Shown here: piece after piece, positions 1-8,828 of the stretch
Position numbering within the stretch: position 1 is the stretch's first letter
Layout: the number at the start of each line of letters is the position of its first letter
NCBI GenBank assembly: GCA_029975915.1
Contig: JARKOC010000138.1
Coordinates: 1-64,000 of the forward strand
Origin: Bryobacteraceae bacterium
GTDB taxonomy: Bacteria > Acidobacteriota > Terriglobia > Bryobacterales > Bryobacteraceae
Direction: 5' to 3'
Length of the DNA stretch: 64,000 bases
Made by a program: the position numbers and the translations under genes
The notes under the pieces: generated by a model
What the model was told of the DNA's origin: nothing
Databases searched by the model: none
What the model saw: only the letters and a program-made list of their open reading frames with translations

Positions 1-135
1 TCGGCTCGCGCCTTTGCTCCGCGCTTCTTTCAGACCCCGCCTCGCGGCGACGCCCTTGCGCTTCGCTATGACTTCACCTCCATCAGGTTGTCAAAGGGAC
101 TTCCACCCTCAAGCTGTCGAACATGCTCGGCACAC
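1..135 (-). mobile_element. 5' end of a group IIC-like self-splicing intron (partial)
   Basis: Read on the minus strand, the segment begins at 135 with GTGTGCC, the GUGYG start of bacterial group II introns. It continues with a GAGGGTGGAAGTCCC block, then AAGTCATAGCGAAGCGCAAGG, then GTCTGAAAGAAGCG. These blocks, in this order, are those of domain I of class C introns such as the Oceanobacillus intron (recalled, not aligned). Class C introns insert just 3' of intrinsic terminator hairpins, and such a hairpin lies immediately upstream at 138-166. The reverse transcriptase ORF and the 3' domains would lie left of the window edge. Confidence 0.85.
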
Positions 136-137
136 AA

Positions 138-166
138 AGGACGGCCGTCCCACAGACGGCCCTCCT
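138..166 (-). terminator. Terminator hairpin downstream of the DUF1648 gene, target of the intron
   Basis: On the minus strand a 7-bp stem GGCCGTC/GACGGCC closes a 5-nt loop. After one mismatch the stem is extended by AGGA/TCCT and followed by TTT and then the intron start. It lies 28 nt past the stop of the 194-646 gene. The intron has separated it from any longer T tract. Confidence 0.7.
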
Positions 167-193
167 GCAACTTCCGAGTGACACGGATGTGGT

Positions 194-646
194 TCACCCA
201 CCGATGGCGCGGAGCAATATCGGCGCCAGCATCAGCCCTACAATCCCAAACATGACGAACATGTTCATGCCTTTAGCCTGCTCACGCGCCACCCGGATGA
301 TGGTCCAGACACAATAGCAGAGCATCGCCATCATCACCGCCTTGGTCCAGACCAAAAGGAACGCTTCGGCCGGCTTTTCCAGCGCCTCGCCTGCGAGCCA
401 CTCCTGTGTACCCGCCCCGATGCTCATCCCAACAAATGCCGCAATCGCGACAACCGGCAGAATCAGCAACTGCCAGCGGCCTCCGTACCGGTCCGGCTTG
501 CCGGTGATGCCAAAGTGCATCGGCAACTCCTCGGGCAGCGTGGACCAGCTCACCGCGATGAGTCCGATCAGGGCGGCCAGCCCCAACAAACTCAGCAATT
601 CCAGCGGCCAGCGCAGCGCATCAAGAACGGCAGGATCGATTGTCAC
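194..646 (-). CDS. DUF1648-type integral membrane protein
   Basis: A 150-residue protein with a GTG start. After a first membrane segment (residues about 15-35) it carries LPxxxPMHFGxxGxPDxYG (about 38-54), the signature of the DUF1648 domain found in SdpI-like membrane proteins. Three more hydrophobic segments follow, at about 60-78, 95-117 and 127-147. The biochemical role of the domain is not established; SdpI itself is an immunity and signalling protein for a toxin, but nothing here points to that job. The gene stands 24 nt downstream of the protease gene's stop on the same strand (gene order on the minus strand: protease, then this gene), so the two may be co-transcribed. The shared transcript would end at the hairpin at 138-166. 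Confidence 0.75.
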   Translation of the reverse strand: MTIDPAVLDALRWPLELLSLLGLAALIGLIAVSWSTLPEELPMHFGITGKPDRYGGRWQLLILPVVAIAAFVGMSIGAGTQEWLAGEALEKPAEAFLLVWTKAVMMAMLCYCVWTIIRVAREQAKGMNMFVMFGIVGLMLAPILLRAIGG

Positions 647-670
647 GATCCGATTCTATCCAAAGCCGCG

Positions 671-2218
671 TCAGCGTCTGGTGACCGTGACCGACCGCCA
701 GGCTGAGTTGCCCGCGGCATCGAAGGCGCGAATCAAGATCTGATTCACCCCCTTGGCCAGCGGGATCGCACCCGTCTTCCAGGCAGGCAATCCAGAGGCA
801 GTCCCCGATCCGCCCATCGATGTCGTCCAGGCCACCGATGTAACGCCAACATTGTCCGTCGCCGTCCCTGTTATGACAATCGATGACGCCGTGGTCAACA
901 CCGACGTCCGCGCTGGTGAGGTCAGTGAAAGCGACGGCGCAGTCGTGTCTGACGCAGGCGAGGAGGGGATCTCTGGCGTACCGGGATCGCCCGGCGTTTC
1001 CGGACCGCCGGGTGTCGTGGGCGTTTGCGGGTCGGCGGGGGTGACAGGCGTCTCAGGTTCTCCCGCGGACGGATCGGCATAAAGCGTCCGGATTGTTTCG
1101 ATGTCGCCCGCCTGCAAGCCCGTCCAGCGCCTGTAGAACGCGTACATCACATCTTTCGGATTGTCGCTGTGGCCCAGCCCCAGCGCGTGGCCCAGTTCGT
1201 GGAGCGCCACGGAATAGACATCGGTGTCCGCGCCGATCTTCCACGGCTCATTAGCGTCAAAATGAAGATCTCCGGCGATAGTTTCGGCGTTTGGAGGCGG
1301 ATAAAACGTGTGTGCCAGCACACGGCCTGGACCGTCGAACTTGAATCCGTCGCCATGGTCGCCAGCAGCGAAGAAAATGTCAATCGCCCGTTTCTGGTTG
1401 GGCCACGCCAGTCCCTTGAATGTGATTGCGGCGGCGGCGGTCCATTGTTTCATTGCCAGGAACATCTGCGCCCGCGCGTCGGATTCAGGCAGGGAACGGG
1501 TCATGACGCCCAGCCAGTAGCCGACCTCCGCGGCGTTTCGTCCTGGCCCGTCCCAGCCCTCTCCGAAGCTTTTGACGAGGTTTGCCGCAAGCGGCAGTGC
1601 GCCGGCCACAGGGCCAGCGCACGCCGCGACGGGTTCCCCACGCAACATCTCATCGGACGCTTTGAAAACCGATGCCACCGGGTCCAGCCCGGCCAGCGAC
1701 TGAATCGCTGAGAGCGGCCCGCGCATCAGCAGTTGGTGCGGGAGCAGGTCCGGATTCTCGACAACCTCCAGCCCGAATAGACCAGCCAGAACTCTCCCCC
1801 GCTCTGGTTCCACGTCGTAGTGAAACTCAGCCACAACGGTCTCCTCGCGTCCCGGATCGTCCAACACGACCGATGGGCCGAGCTTGTTTACCGCTTCGAG
1901 CATGCCCGCGTAGACAATGCCTGTCCCCTCCAGGCTGCCGATCGACGGCGTCGAGATCACATAGGCGTCGTCGGGCACGAAGGCCACCAGATGGATGCCT
2001 CGCGCCTCCAGATCCCGCATTCTCTCATCGTCCAATCCTTTCTCGAATCGCGCGAGAAGATGGATTCGCTCGGCACTCGCTCCCACCACGCTGCGGGCAT
2101 GAGCCATGCCACGCTCCAGAATATTGGCCGGCATCGGGCCGTTTCGAAGCCGGATCGTGGTCTGAGCAGACAGGTTGAATAGGGCGACTGCCAGGATCAA
2201 CCACCGGAGCTTGTACAT
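671..2218 (-). CDS. Secreted matrixin-like zinc metalloprotease with C-terminal Ig-like domain
   Basis: A 515-residue exported protein. Residues 1-19 form a Sec signal peptide ending near SAQT. The catalytic zinc motif HELGHALGLGH lies at about residue 343, followed by VMYAF, a metzincin Met-turn, and a final GLQAGDIETIRTLY helix as in matrixins (Peptidase M10 type). A Pro/Thr-rich linker of about 40 residues joins it to an Ig-like domain (about 430-515) of the kind that begins DTTAPSLSLTSP and reads TGTATDNVGV. The roughly 250 residues before the catalytic motif are not recognised and may be a propeptide. Expected role: extracellular protein degradation; the substrate is unknown. The first ATG is used, and no better start is visible. 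Confidence 0.8.
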   Translation of the reverse strand: MYKLRWLILAVALFNLSAQTTIRLRNGPMPANILERGMAHARSVVGASAERIHLLARFEKGLDDERMRDLEARGIHLVAFVPDDAYVISTPSIGSLEGTGIVYAGMLEAVNKLGPSVVLDDPGREETVVAEFHYDVEPERGRVLAGLFGLEVVENPDLLPHQLLMRGPLSAIQSLAGLDPVASVFKASDEMLRGEPVAACAGPVAGALPLAANLVKSFGEGWDGPGRNAAEVGYWLGVMTRSLPESDARAQMFLAMKQWTAAAAITFKGLAWPNQKRAIDIFFAAGDHGDGFKFDGPGRVLAHTFYPPPNAETIAGDLHFDANEPWKIGADTDVYSVALHELGHALGLGHSDNPKDVMYAFYRRWTGLQAGDIETIRTLYADPSAGEPETPVTPADPQTPTTPGGPETPGDPGTPEIPSSPASDTTAPSLSLTSPARTSVLTTASSIVITGTATDNVGVTSVAWTTSMGGSGTASGLPAWKTGAIPLAKGVNQILIRAFDAAGNSAWRSVTVTRR

Positions 2219-2295
2219 GCCGGTCTCATCGGAAGCCGTCCCTCCGGCAAGATGAAATTCCGCTCAGCAAAAGGTCATCAGGCTCGAATTAGGGC

Positions 2296-3060
2296 CTAGA
2301 TCATGTAAGCCCCACCATTCACCTCAATGGTTTGCCCTATGACATTGCCGGCGGCGGCAGAGCATAGAAACACGATCACCCGCGCCATATCTTCATTGGT
2401 CGACAGCCGGCCCTGCGGTGTCGCCTTGGCCACGCCATCGAGCACCTCGCGCGTCGAGAACTTCGCGTGAAAGTCGTTGTCCACCGTGCCGGGACTGATG
2501 GCGTTCACCCTCACCCCGGCGGGCGCAAGTTCCTTGGCCAGCCCTTTTGTCATCGCCGACACCGCACCCTTCGCCGCCGCGTAGATGGTGGATCCGTTGC
2601 CGCCGCCGTTGCGGGCCGAGATCGACGAGACGTTGACGATTGCCCCTTCACCACGCTCCACCATCCCCGGCGCCACGGCCTGTGTGATGAACCATAGGCT
2701 CTTCACGTTCAGGTTCATGACCCGGTCGAACAGTTCTGGCGTGAATTCAGCCAGCCGCGCCCGCTCGACGATCGATCCGGCGTTGTTGACCAGGTAGTCG
2801 ATCTGTCCGGCGTATGGAGCGAGAAGGGCGAGGAAAGCGTTGATGCCTTCCATGCTTTCCAGTTGCCCTTGGAGGACGACTCCCCGTGCCCCGGCGCGTT
2901 TCACCGCCTCCAGCGTCCGCTTCGCACCTTCCTCAAACGTCCCGTAGTGAATCAGAACCCTCGCGCACCCGGCTTCAGCGAGTGCGGCTGCCGCCGCCGC
3001 CCCGATGCCCCTGCTCGCGCCAGTCACCAGCGCCGTCTTGCCCGCGAACTCACTCATCAT
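2296..3060 (-). CDS. SDR-family NAD(P)-dependent oxidoreductase
   Basis: A 254-residue classical short-chain dehydrogenase. It shows the TGASRGIG dinucleotide loop near residue 13, NNAG near 91, the catalytic Ser in NVSSISA (about 143), YAAAK with catalytic Tyr and Lys (about 158-162), and the PGTVxxD segment. This is FabG-like architecture, but the length and context do not identify the substrate. Its start overlaps the end of the cyclase gene by 11 bp, making it the last gene of the 2296-5917 run. Together with the cyclase-family hydrolase and a DHDPS-like protein it could belong to a small catabolic pathway; that is inference. Confidence 0.88.
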   Translation of the reverse strand: MMSEFAGKTALVTGASRGIGAAAAAALAEAGCARVLIHYGTFEEGAKRTLEAVKRAGARGVVLQGQLESMEGINAFLALLAPYAGQIDYLVNNAGSIVERARLAEFTPELFDRVMNLNVKSLWFITQAVAPGMVERGEGAIVNVSSISARNGGGNGSTIYAAAKGAVSAMTKGLAKELAPAGVRVNAISPGTVDNDFHAKFSTREVLDGVAKATPQGRLSTNEDMARVIVFLCSAAAGNVIGQTIEVNGGAYMI

Positions 3061-3868
3061 CGTCCTCCGTCATCAACGCCAAAGGCCGGATCGGCGCCCC
3101 AGTTGCTCCTTCCAACTTCAACGGCGCGGCCAAGATTGCAAATTCATTCGAGGCGCTGCCGGCGAGTTCTTCTGACAGATCCTCCAACATCAGGTTTTCG
3201 ATAATATGAACCCCGCTGTCCACCAGCAGATGAACATGCACCTCCATTCGCGGCGATGGCAGTTTCTCAAATGCTGCCGTATCCGAACCCACCGCAAATA
3301 CGCCTCGCTCTGTCAGCCACCGCGCGCCGGCAAGCCCGACGCCCGGCATGACCAAACCATTGAGAAATCTCCTCGGATTGCGCCAGAACCGCCCCCAGCC
3401 AGTGCGAAGTAAAACCACGTCCCCGGCGTCGATGATTACGCCCGCTTCCAGTTCGGCCTCATCCAGGTGCTCGGGCAGAATCTCAAAGCCCGCATCCAGC
3501 GCTTCGCTTCCAAACAGCGCGGCAACGTCCAGCAGAATCCCACGCCTCAGAATCGGAGCGATCCGGTCTACTGGATGGACTGCAAGTCCTGATGCTTCGC
3601 TCTGCACTCTTTCCGCCTCTGCGCCGCCGTGCAAGAGCCCGTCCTTCGAAAAATGACATAACGCGTCGATGTGCGTTCCCACATGGCTGCCCATCGCGAT
3701 CGACTCGGCGGCCGACGACGCTCCTCCATCCAGCACATAGTCGCCATGCAGTTTCGTCATCGCCCGCGCAAATGGCGGGTGCGTCGGCCAGTGTGGCATG
3801 CCCTGAAAGCAGGGCTGTGACAGGTCAATGACCCGCGACGCCTTGAGATGCCGCAGCAGGTGCTGCAT
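3050..3868 (-). CDS. Cyclase-family metal-dependent hydrolase (kynurenine formamidase-like)
   Basis: A 272-residue cytosolic protein of the cyclase/KynB family. RVIDLSQP and [11 protein letters not shown] mark the N terminus, and the metal-binding motif [12 protein letters not shown] lies near residue 63. ILLRTGW and VGSDTAAFE follow as expected, and the [15 protein letters not shown] segment closes the fold. Members hydrolyse amide or lactone bonds (N-formylkynurenine, isatin, cyclic substrates); which one applies here is not visible. Its first 44 bp overlap the 3' end of the exchanger gene, an unusually long overlap, and its 3' end overlaps the SDR gene. Confidence 0.85.
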   Translation of the reverse strand: MQHLLRHLKASRVIDLSQPCFQGMPHWPTHPPFARAMTKLHGDYVLDGGASSAAESIAMGSHVGTHIDALCHFSKDGLLHGGAEAERVQSEASGLAVHPVDRIAPILRRGILLDVAALFGSEALDAGFEILPEHLDEAELEAGVIIDAGDVVLLRTGWGRFWRNPRRFLNGLVMPGVGLAGARWLTERGVFAVGSDTAAFEKLPSPRMEVHVHLLVDSGVHIIENLMLEDLSEELAGSASNEFAILAAPLKLEGATGAPIRPLALMTEDDDE

Positions 3869-4961
3869 TCGCTACCTCCGGCAAGAAATAGAAAGAAATG
3901 CCCAGCATGACATAAACCGCTAGCAGCATCATCCCTTCCAGCCAGTTCGACTCGCCATCGCTGGCTGACTGGGCCGTGATGAATACTGCCAGCACCACCG
4001 CCAGCACCTCGGCCGGCGTAAACACAAGGTCCATCGGTCCAGGGCCGATGAAGTAGCTCACGATGACGAGCAGCGGCGCGACGAACAGCGCAACCTGGAT
4101 ACTCGAACCGATGGAGATCGAGATGCTAAGATCCATGCGGTTCTTCAGCGCAACCAGGATCGCCGTCGAGTGTTCCGCGGCATTGCCGATGATGGCCACG
4201 ACGATCACGCCGACGAAGATGCTCGTCATGCCAAAAGCGTGCGCGGCGTGCTCCACGCTTCCCACCAGCGTCTCGCTCACCCATGCGATGAAAAACGTCG
4301 CCACCGCCAAAACCACGATCGACTTGGTCAGGCTCCAGTGCGCGTGTCCCGCCTCGGTGGCCACGTCTTCACTCGACGGCAACCCCCGGAACAGTTCCTT
4401 GTGCGTAATCAGCGAGAACACCAGGCTCGCAACATAGACTGCCAGCAGGACGATGGCGACCTCCAGGCTAAGGTCCTTCTCCCTGGGCCATCCTTTGGGC
4501 CCGGCAATGTGGTGGAACGACGCCGGGATCACCAGCGCGATCGCCGCCAGCGTCAGCAGCGTCGATTGCGCCCTTGCCGCGGCCGCCTGAAATACCTGCA
4601 CACGGAATTTCAGCCCTCCAGCCAGCATCGCCAGTCCGGCCACAAGAAGGATGTTCCCGATGATCGAGCCTGTCAGCGACGCCTTCACCACTTCGTGCAG
4701 CCCTTTGCGGAGCGCTGCGATGGCGATGATCAATTCTGCCGCGTTGCCGAATGTCGCATTCAGCAGCCCGCCCACGCCTTCGCCCGTGTGGCTCGCCAGG
4801 TGCTCTGTCGCATGGCCCAGCCATCCGGCCAGCGGGAGAATCGCCAGACAGGCGCAGACGAAGATGGCCACATGCGCGTCAGGCGAGAAGTGCGGCAGCA
4901 GCAGCGTCGCTGGGACAAACACCAACAGCCAGTCAAGCGATGGTTTCAGGTATTTGGTCAT
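3825..4961 (-). CDS. Calcium/proton exchanger, CaCA superfamily
   Basis: A 378-residue polytopic membrane protein with about 11 hydrophobic segments. Both inverted alpha-repeats of the CAX family are visible: [16 protein letters not shown] near residue 73 and [17 protein letters not shown] near residue 260, each carrying the ion-liganding Glu. This is the ChaA/CAX type that exports Ca2+ (or Na+/K+) in exchange for H+. It lies inside a run of metabolic genes: its start overlaps the upstream DHDPS-like gene by 4 bp and its end overlaps the cyclase gene by 44 bp. Translational coupling is therefore likely. Ion specificity cannot be read from the sequence. Confidence 0.88.
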   Translation of the reverse strand: MTKYLKPSLDWLLVFVPATLLLPHFSPDAHVAIFVCACLAILPLAGWLGHATEHLASHTGEGVGGLLNATFGNAAELIIAIAALRKGLHEVVKASLTGSIIGNILLVAGLAMLAGGLKFRVQVFQAAAARAQSTLLTLAAIALVIPASFHHIAGPKGWPREKDLSLEVAIVLLAVYVASLVFSLITHKELFRGLPSSEDVATEAGHAHWSLTKSIVVLAVATFFIAWVSETLVGSVEHAAHAFGMTSIFVGVIVVAIIGNAAEHSTAILVALKNRMDLSISISIGSSIQVALFVAPLLVIVSYFIGPGPMDLVFTPAEVLAVVLAVFITAQSASDGESNWLEGMMLLAVYVMLGISFYFLPEVANAAPAAASQGVAGH

Positions 4962-5917
4962 GCTCTCGGAGGAGTTGCCTCGTCCGCCGCCGCCCGCAGC
5001 GCCTTCAGCCGCTCCAGTTCCTCGTCGTTGAACTTTATATCCCGTCTACGGCAGACTGGCTCGATCGGCACGCCAGCCAGCTGCGCCAACACTTTCGCCG
5101 ATGCCGGGTACTTCTTCGCAACTGTCGGTTCGTTCGCGCGCACGAACTCCTGCAGCCGGTCCGACTTCTGTTTCAACACGGCCGACACCACGGCCGGATA
5201 GGCGTTTCCGCACACCCCGCAGAAACCGTGCCCGCCGGCGCGCACCGCATCGAGCATGATCGCCGCGTGCGCGTTGAAGATCTTAAGCGGTGTCCCGCGC
5301 ACCGCGGCCACCCGCTCCCGGATCACCTCAGTCTTTAGCGACACGTCTTTCATGAAGCAAAATCGCCCGCTTTGCCCGGCCCACCGCAGGATCTCGTTGC
5401 TGAGCAGCCGCTTGTAAGGACCAGGACGTTCATAGAAGCCCAGCCGCGTGCCCGCAACGGCTGCCATCAATGCCTCCATCCGCCCTTTCCACACCGCGTC
5501 ACTCTCCTGCTTGCCCGCCATCTGGTTGGTGATGATGACAAAGGCTTCAAGGCCGGTCTCCATCATGCGCCCGATAAACGGCTTGGCGGCATCCAATTCC
5601 CTCGACGGCATGCCACCCGCCACTACCGGAGTCTTGCCTGCCCGTTTTACCACCCTCCGCGCCACCTCTACCCGCTCGTCTGGCGTGAGCGACTCCACCT
5701 CGCTCGACGCGCAACAGGTGAACAGCCCCACTGCTCCATTTGCCAGGTACCAGTCGGTCAGCGCGTCTAAGCCATTCCAATCAATTGACTTGTCGGTCTT
5801 AAACGGCGTCAGCATCGCCGGCCAGAATCCGTCTGGCAGCGACTCTCTCTGGCCACCGAACGCCGGGACAAACGGCGCAGCCAGGGAGGTCAAGACGGCC
5901 CGGCGAGTCAACAGCAT
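4958..5917 (-). CDS. Exported dihydrodipicolinate synthase-family aldolase/lyase
   Basis: A 319-residue TIM-barrel protein of the DapA/NAL family. It begins with [15 protein letters not shown], an RR-type export signal, which is unusual for this normally cytosolic family but common for enzymes in this lineage. The family landmarks are GFYERPGP (the Tyr of the YxxP motif) and FMKDVSL (the Schiff-base Lys). The usual GGTGE motif is altered to CCASSEVES, so the substrate is probably not pyruvate plus aspartate semialdehyde. It is the first gene of the overlapping run that continues with the Ca2+/H+ exchanger, cyclase and SDR. A 168-bp gap separates it from the ATPase gene upstream. Confidence 0.8.
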   Translation of the reverse strand: MLLTRRAVLTSLAAPFVPAFGGQRESLPDGFWPAMLTPFKTDKSIDWNGLDALTDWYLANGAVGLFTCCASSEVESLTPDERVEVARRVVKRAGKTPVVAGGMPSRELDAAKPFIGRMMETGLEAFVIITNQMAGKQESDAVWKGRMEALMAAVAGTRLGFYERPGPYKRLLSNEILRWAGQSGRFCFMKDVSLKTEVIRERVAAVRGTPLKIFNAHAAIMLDAVRAGGHGFCGVCGNAYPAVVSAVLKQKSDRLQEFVRANEPTVAKKYPASAKVLAQLAGVPIEPVCRRRDIKFNDEELERLKALRAAADEATPPRA

Positions 5918-6085
5918 TTCGAAATCCTCCCGCGGAGATCAGAAAATGAAACTCACACGATTATATGCGATCGGTCCTTGATCTGGTCCGGATGCCGCGG
6001 CGCCCGCTCTCCCAGGTTTGAGGACCTGCCGCAATCGCACCCCCCGGAGCCGGAAACTGGCCTGGGCGCCACCAAGGTGGCCGGT

Positions 6086-8326
6086 CTACTGCTTCGCGCG
6101 CAATAGGCGCAGTCCGTTTAATGTGACCAGAAGCGTCGCGCCCATATCGGCCATCACCGCCATCCAGAGTGTCGCCGAACCAGTGGCAGCCGCCGCCAGG
6201 AATGCAAGCTTCAATCCCAGCGCCACGGAAATGTTCTGCTTGATCACTCGCGCTGCGCGCTGCGCATGGCGCACCAGGAATGGCAACCGGTTCAAGTCGG
6301 CCGCCATCAGGACGACATCGGCTGTCTCCACGGCGAGATCCGTCGCGTGAGGACCAAGCGAGATCGCGACGCTGGCTTGCGTCATCGCCTGCGCATCGTT
6401 GTATCCGTCGCCGACCATCGCCACCGAATTGTACTTGCTCTTGTAACGTGCTACCGCCGCCGCCTTTTCGTCCGGCAGCAGTCCTGCCTGGAGTTCCTCG
6501 ATGGGCAATGTGCCCATCACAGTGCGGGCAGCAGATTCGCTATCCCCTGTCAGCACTGCAATGTGCCCGATACCGGTCTCTCTCAGTCCCGACAATGCTC
6601 CCAAGGCTTCCGGCCGGGCTTCATCCGACAGTCCGGCCAGCGCAAGAGTTTCGCGTCCTCGTCCCAACAGGACGACGGTACAGCCCTTGTGCGCCAGGTC
6701 TTCGAACACTCTCGCCCGGCCGTCCAGTTCGGCGCCTTGTAGTTCCAACATACTCAAGCCGCCCGCCCAATATGTCTCGCCGTTCAAAGTTGCCTGGACG
6801 CCTCTGCCTGGAATCGCTTCGAACTCGGTGGGCGTTTCGTACTCGATGCCCTGCCCGGCGGCGAATTCGAGAATCGCCTTGCCCAGCGGATGCTCGCTGC
6901 GGGATTCAAGCGAAGCGAGCCGTGACAGCGCCTCCCTGTGATCTCTGCCGTTGAAGGACGTGAAGTGCGTGACGCTTGGCTTGCCCGTCGTCAGCACCCC
7001 CGTCTTGTCGAAAATGATCGATTTCAGCCGTGCCGTCTCCTCCAAAAAGCCCCCGCCCTTCACAAGCACGCCTTTGCGGGCGGCGGCGGCCAAGGCCGAA
7101 ACCATCGTCACCGGCGTCGAAATCACGAGAGCGCAGGGACATGAGATCAGCAGCACCACCATCCCCTGATAGAACCAATGGCCCCACTCGCCGCCCATGA
7201 ACAGCGGCGGAATCCCGATGACCAGGAATGCGATGGCGAAAACCGCCGGAGTGTACCAGCGGACGAATCTCTCGATGAAGAGTTCGGCTTGTGTGCGGCG
7301 TTGCGTGGATTCGGTCACCATCCGGAGCATGCGGGACACGGTAGTGTCTGATGCGTCCCGTATCGCTTTCACCTCAAGGTATCCACCGGAGTTCAATGTC
7401 CCGGCAAAGACTGCGCTCCCCGCAGTCTTTGGTACAGGAACCGACTCACCCGTGATGAGCGATTGATCGACATACGATTCACCCGAGCGCACTTCGCCGT
7501 CGCACGGAATCCGCTCGCCGGGTCTGACCGCCACAAGATCACCCGCCTTCACTTTGCTCGCGGCCATCCGGTGCTCGTGACCGTCATGCAGCACCGCCGC
7601 TTCCGCCGGGGCGGCCGTGAAAAGGCCTGTGACTGCCTGCCTCGCCCGCGACGCGCTCCAACCCTCGATCTGCACCGCCAAGGCGAACAGAAAAGCCAGT
7701 GATGCCCCTTCCATCCATTCGCCCAAAATGCACGCACCGCAAATCGAAATCGCTACCAGCAGGTTCATGTCCGGCCGGGCCGCGCGCAAGGACGCCCAGG
7801 CCTTCTTCACGAAAGGCGCGAAGCCGGCAGCGATGGACAAGGCAAACAGACTCACCACACCGGCATGGGGAGTATGCTCGTGGCGTTGGTGGGCAAGAAG
7901 TTCGAGAACCGTGCCGCCGTGCAGGACCGACTGCACCGCCGCTCCAGCAGCTAGAAAAACCAGGCTAGCTGCCGCCATGGTCCGGCGCACCAGCACCTCG
8001 CGCCTAGCCCGCTCCGGTTGGTCATCGCCGATCCACGGCTCGCACTTCAGACCAACTCCGGACACCGACGCCTGAATCGCCTCCAAGCTTGTCCGGCCAG
8101 GATCGAATTCGACCCTCATCCGGGCTTGGAAAATATCGAACTGAAGTTCATAGACTCCTGCGACCTTGCTCAATTCGCGACGGAGCAATGAAACCTCTTC
8201 CGAGCAGTCCATGCCTTGGACTCGGAAGTCGGCCTGAACTCGTTTTTTTGTTGAGGGACGAATATCAATAAGGTATCGCGTCAGGGGGGAAAACCGCAAG
8301 TCGCGCCTCTTGCCGGGCTGAGTCAC
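6086..8326 (-). CDS. zntA: P1B-2-type heavy-metal ATPase (Zn2+/Cd2+/Pb2+ exporter)
   Basis: A 746-residue pump. An N-terminal HMA domain (about 31-95) has GMDCSEE instead of GMxCxxC, a variant seen in Zn/Cd exporters. The actuator motif TGES and the membrane CPC (near 395) are followed by the phosphorylated DKTG (near 440), HPLGKA, and GDGYND (near 640). The last membrane pair has the Lys (NISVALGLKLAF) and Asp (MADMG) that mark P1B-2 pumps. The GTG start sits 77 bp from the start of the divergent ArsR-type regulator. The shared region holds a palindromic operator, so zinc- or cadmium-induced derepression is expected. The symbol is by family resemblance. Confidence 0.93.
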   Translation of the reverse strand: MTQPGKRRDLRFSPLTRYLIDIRPSTKKRVQADFRVQGMDCSEEVSLLRRELSKVAGVYELQFDIFQARMRVEFDPGRTSLEAIQASVSGVGLKCEPWIGDDQPERARREVLVRRTMAAASLVFLAAGAAVQSVLHGGTVLELLAHQRHEHTPHAGVVSLFALSIAAGFAPFVKKAWASLRAARPDMNLLVAISICGACILGEWMEGASLAFLFALAVQIEGWSASRARQAVTGLFTAAPAEAAVLHDGHEHRMAASKVKAGDLVAVRPGERIPCDGEVRSGESYVDQSLITGESVPVPKTAGSAVFAGTLNSGGYLEVKAIRDASDTTVSRMLRMVTESTQRRTQAELFIERFVRWYTPAVFAIAFLVIGIPPLFMGGEWGHWFYQGMVVLLISCPCALVISTPVTMVSALAAAARKGVLVKGGGFLEETARLKSIIFDKTGVLTTGKPSVTHFTSFNGRDHREALSRLASLESRSEHPLGKAILEFAAGQGIEYETPTEFEAIPGRGVQATLNGETYWAGGLSMLELQGAELDGRARVFEDLAHKGCTVVLLGRGRETLALAGLSDEARPEALGALSGLRETGIGHIAVLTGDSESAARTVMGTLPIEELQAGLLPDEKAAAVARYKSKYNSVAMVGDGYNDAQAMTQASVAISLGPHATDLAVETADVVLMAADLNRLPFLVRHAQRAARVIKQNISVALGLKLAFLAAAATGSATLWMAVMADMGATLLVTLNGLRLLRAKQ

Positions 8327-8339
8327 CTCTGTTTTTTGC

Positions 8340-8368
8340 TTGACAAGGATGCCAAGTCAGGTCATCAT
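8340..8368 (+). promoter_or_regulatory. Putative promoter of the ArsR-type regulator
   Basis: A perfect -35 hexamer TTGACA (8340-8345) is followed after 17 nt by CATCAT (8363-8368), a 4/6 match to the -10 consensus. Transcription would start near 8375, at the edge of the operator palindrome. The TTG of this -35 box could also open the reading frame, but promoter use argues for the downstream ATG at 8404. Confidence 0.5.
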
Positions 8369-8376
8369 CAAATTAT

Positions 8377-8398
8377 CACTTGCACAGTTATGCAAGTG
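8377..8398. promoter_or_regulatory. Operator palindrome of the zinc locus
   Basis: CACTTGCA and TGCAAGTG form a perfect 8-bp inverted repeat with a 6-nt spacer, between the divergent ATPase and ArsR-type genes and just downstream of the predicted promoter. Size and position match SmtB/ArsR operators, which are inverted repeats covering the start of transcription. Binding is inferred. Confidence 0.65.
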
Positions 8399-8403
8399 TT
8401 GTA

Positions 8404-8828
8404 TGAAAGCTGACACTAAAAGCCAACTCATGAGAACGGGCGCCGAACCCGAATGTGCGGCCCACGACCACGGCTCGCCCAGCAGGTCGCTTCCCGTGAA
8501 CGCCGAATCCCTGGAGCGAGCGTCGCTCCTGTTCCGCGCCATGGGCGACACGGCGCGTCTAAGGCTGCTCGGATTGCTGGCGCAAGGCCCGGCGTGCGTA
8601 TCGGAGTTGGCAGCCATCGAGGGCGAGACCGTCTCTACCATCTCCCAGCGTCTGCGCGTGTTACGTTCCGAGCGCCTGGTGAGCCGCCGCCGCGACGGCA
8701 AACATATCAACTACGCCCTGGCCGACCAGCATGTCCTCGACCTCGTTTTCAGCGCCATGGCCCACGCCAGCGAAACACCAGCGCAGGCGCCTCCCTTTTC
8801 CGCCCATCCAGAACAGGAGCAATCATGA
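8404..8828 (+). CDS. ArsR/SmtB-family metal-sensing repressor
   Basis: A winged-helix regulator of about 141 residues from the ATG at 8404. An in-frame TTG at 8340 would give 162 residues but would translate through the promoter and operator, so it is rejected. The core reads LFRAMGDTARLRLLGLLAQG, then CVSELAAIEGETVSTISQRLRVLRSERLVSRRRDGKHINYAL, the standard ArsR recognition helix and wing. The N terminus has CAAHDHG and the C terminus adds His residues, candidate metal ligands of a Zn/Cd sensor. Its stop overlaps the start of the His-rich gene (ATGA). It is divergent from the efflux ATPase, so it probably represses both directions from the palindrome at 8377-8398. Confidence 0.88.

Noticed and set aside
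4170..5201. Long open frame antisense to the exchanger and DHDPS-like genes
   Set aside because: It is a composition shadow: the translation is Arg/Gln/His-rich with no domain, and it lies opposite two recognised genes.
8340..8403. Extension of the ArsR-type gene to a TTG start
   Set aside because: The extension would translate the -35/-10 elements and the operator palindrome. The ATG at 8404 starts just past the operator and leaves a full family-length protein.
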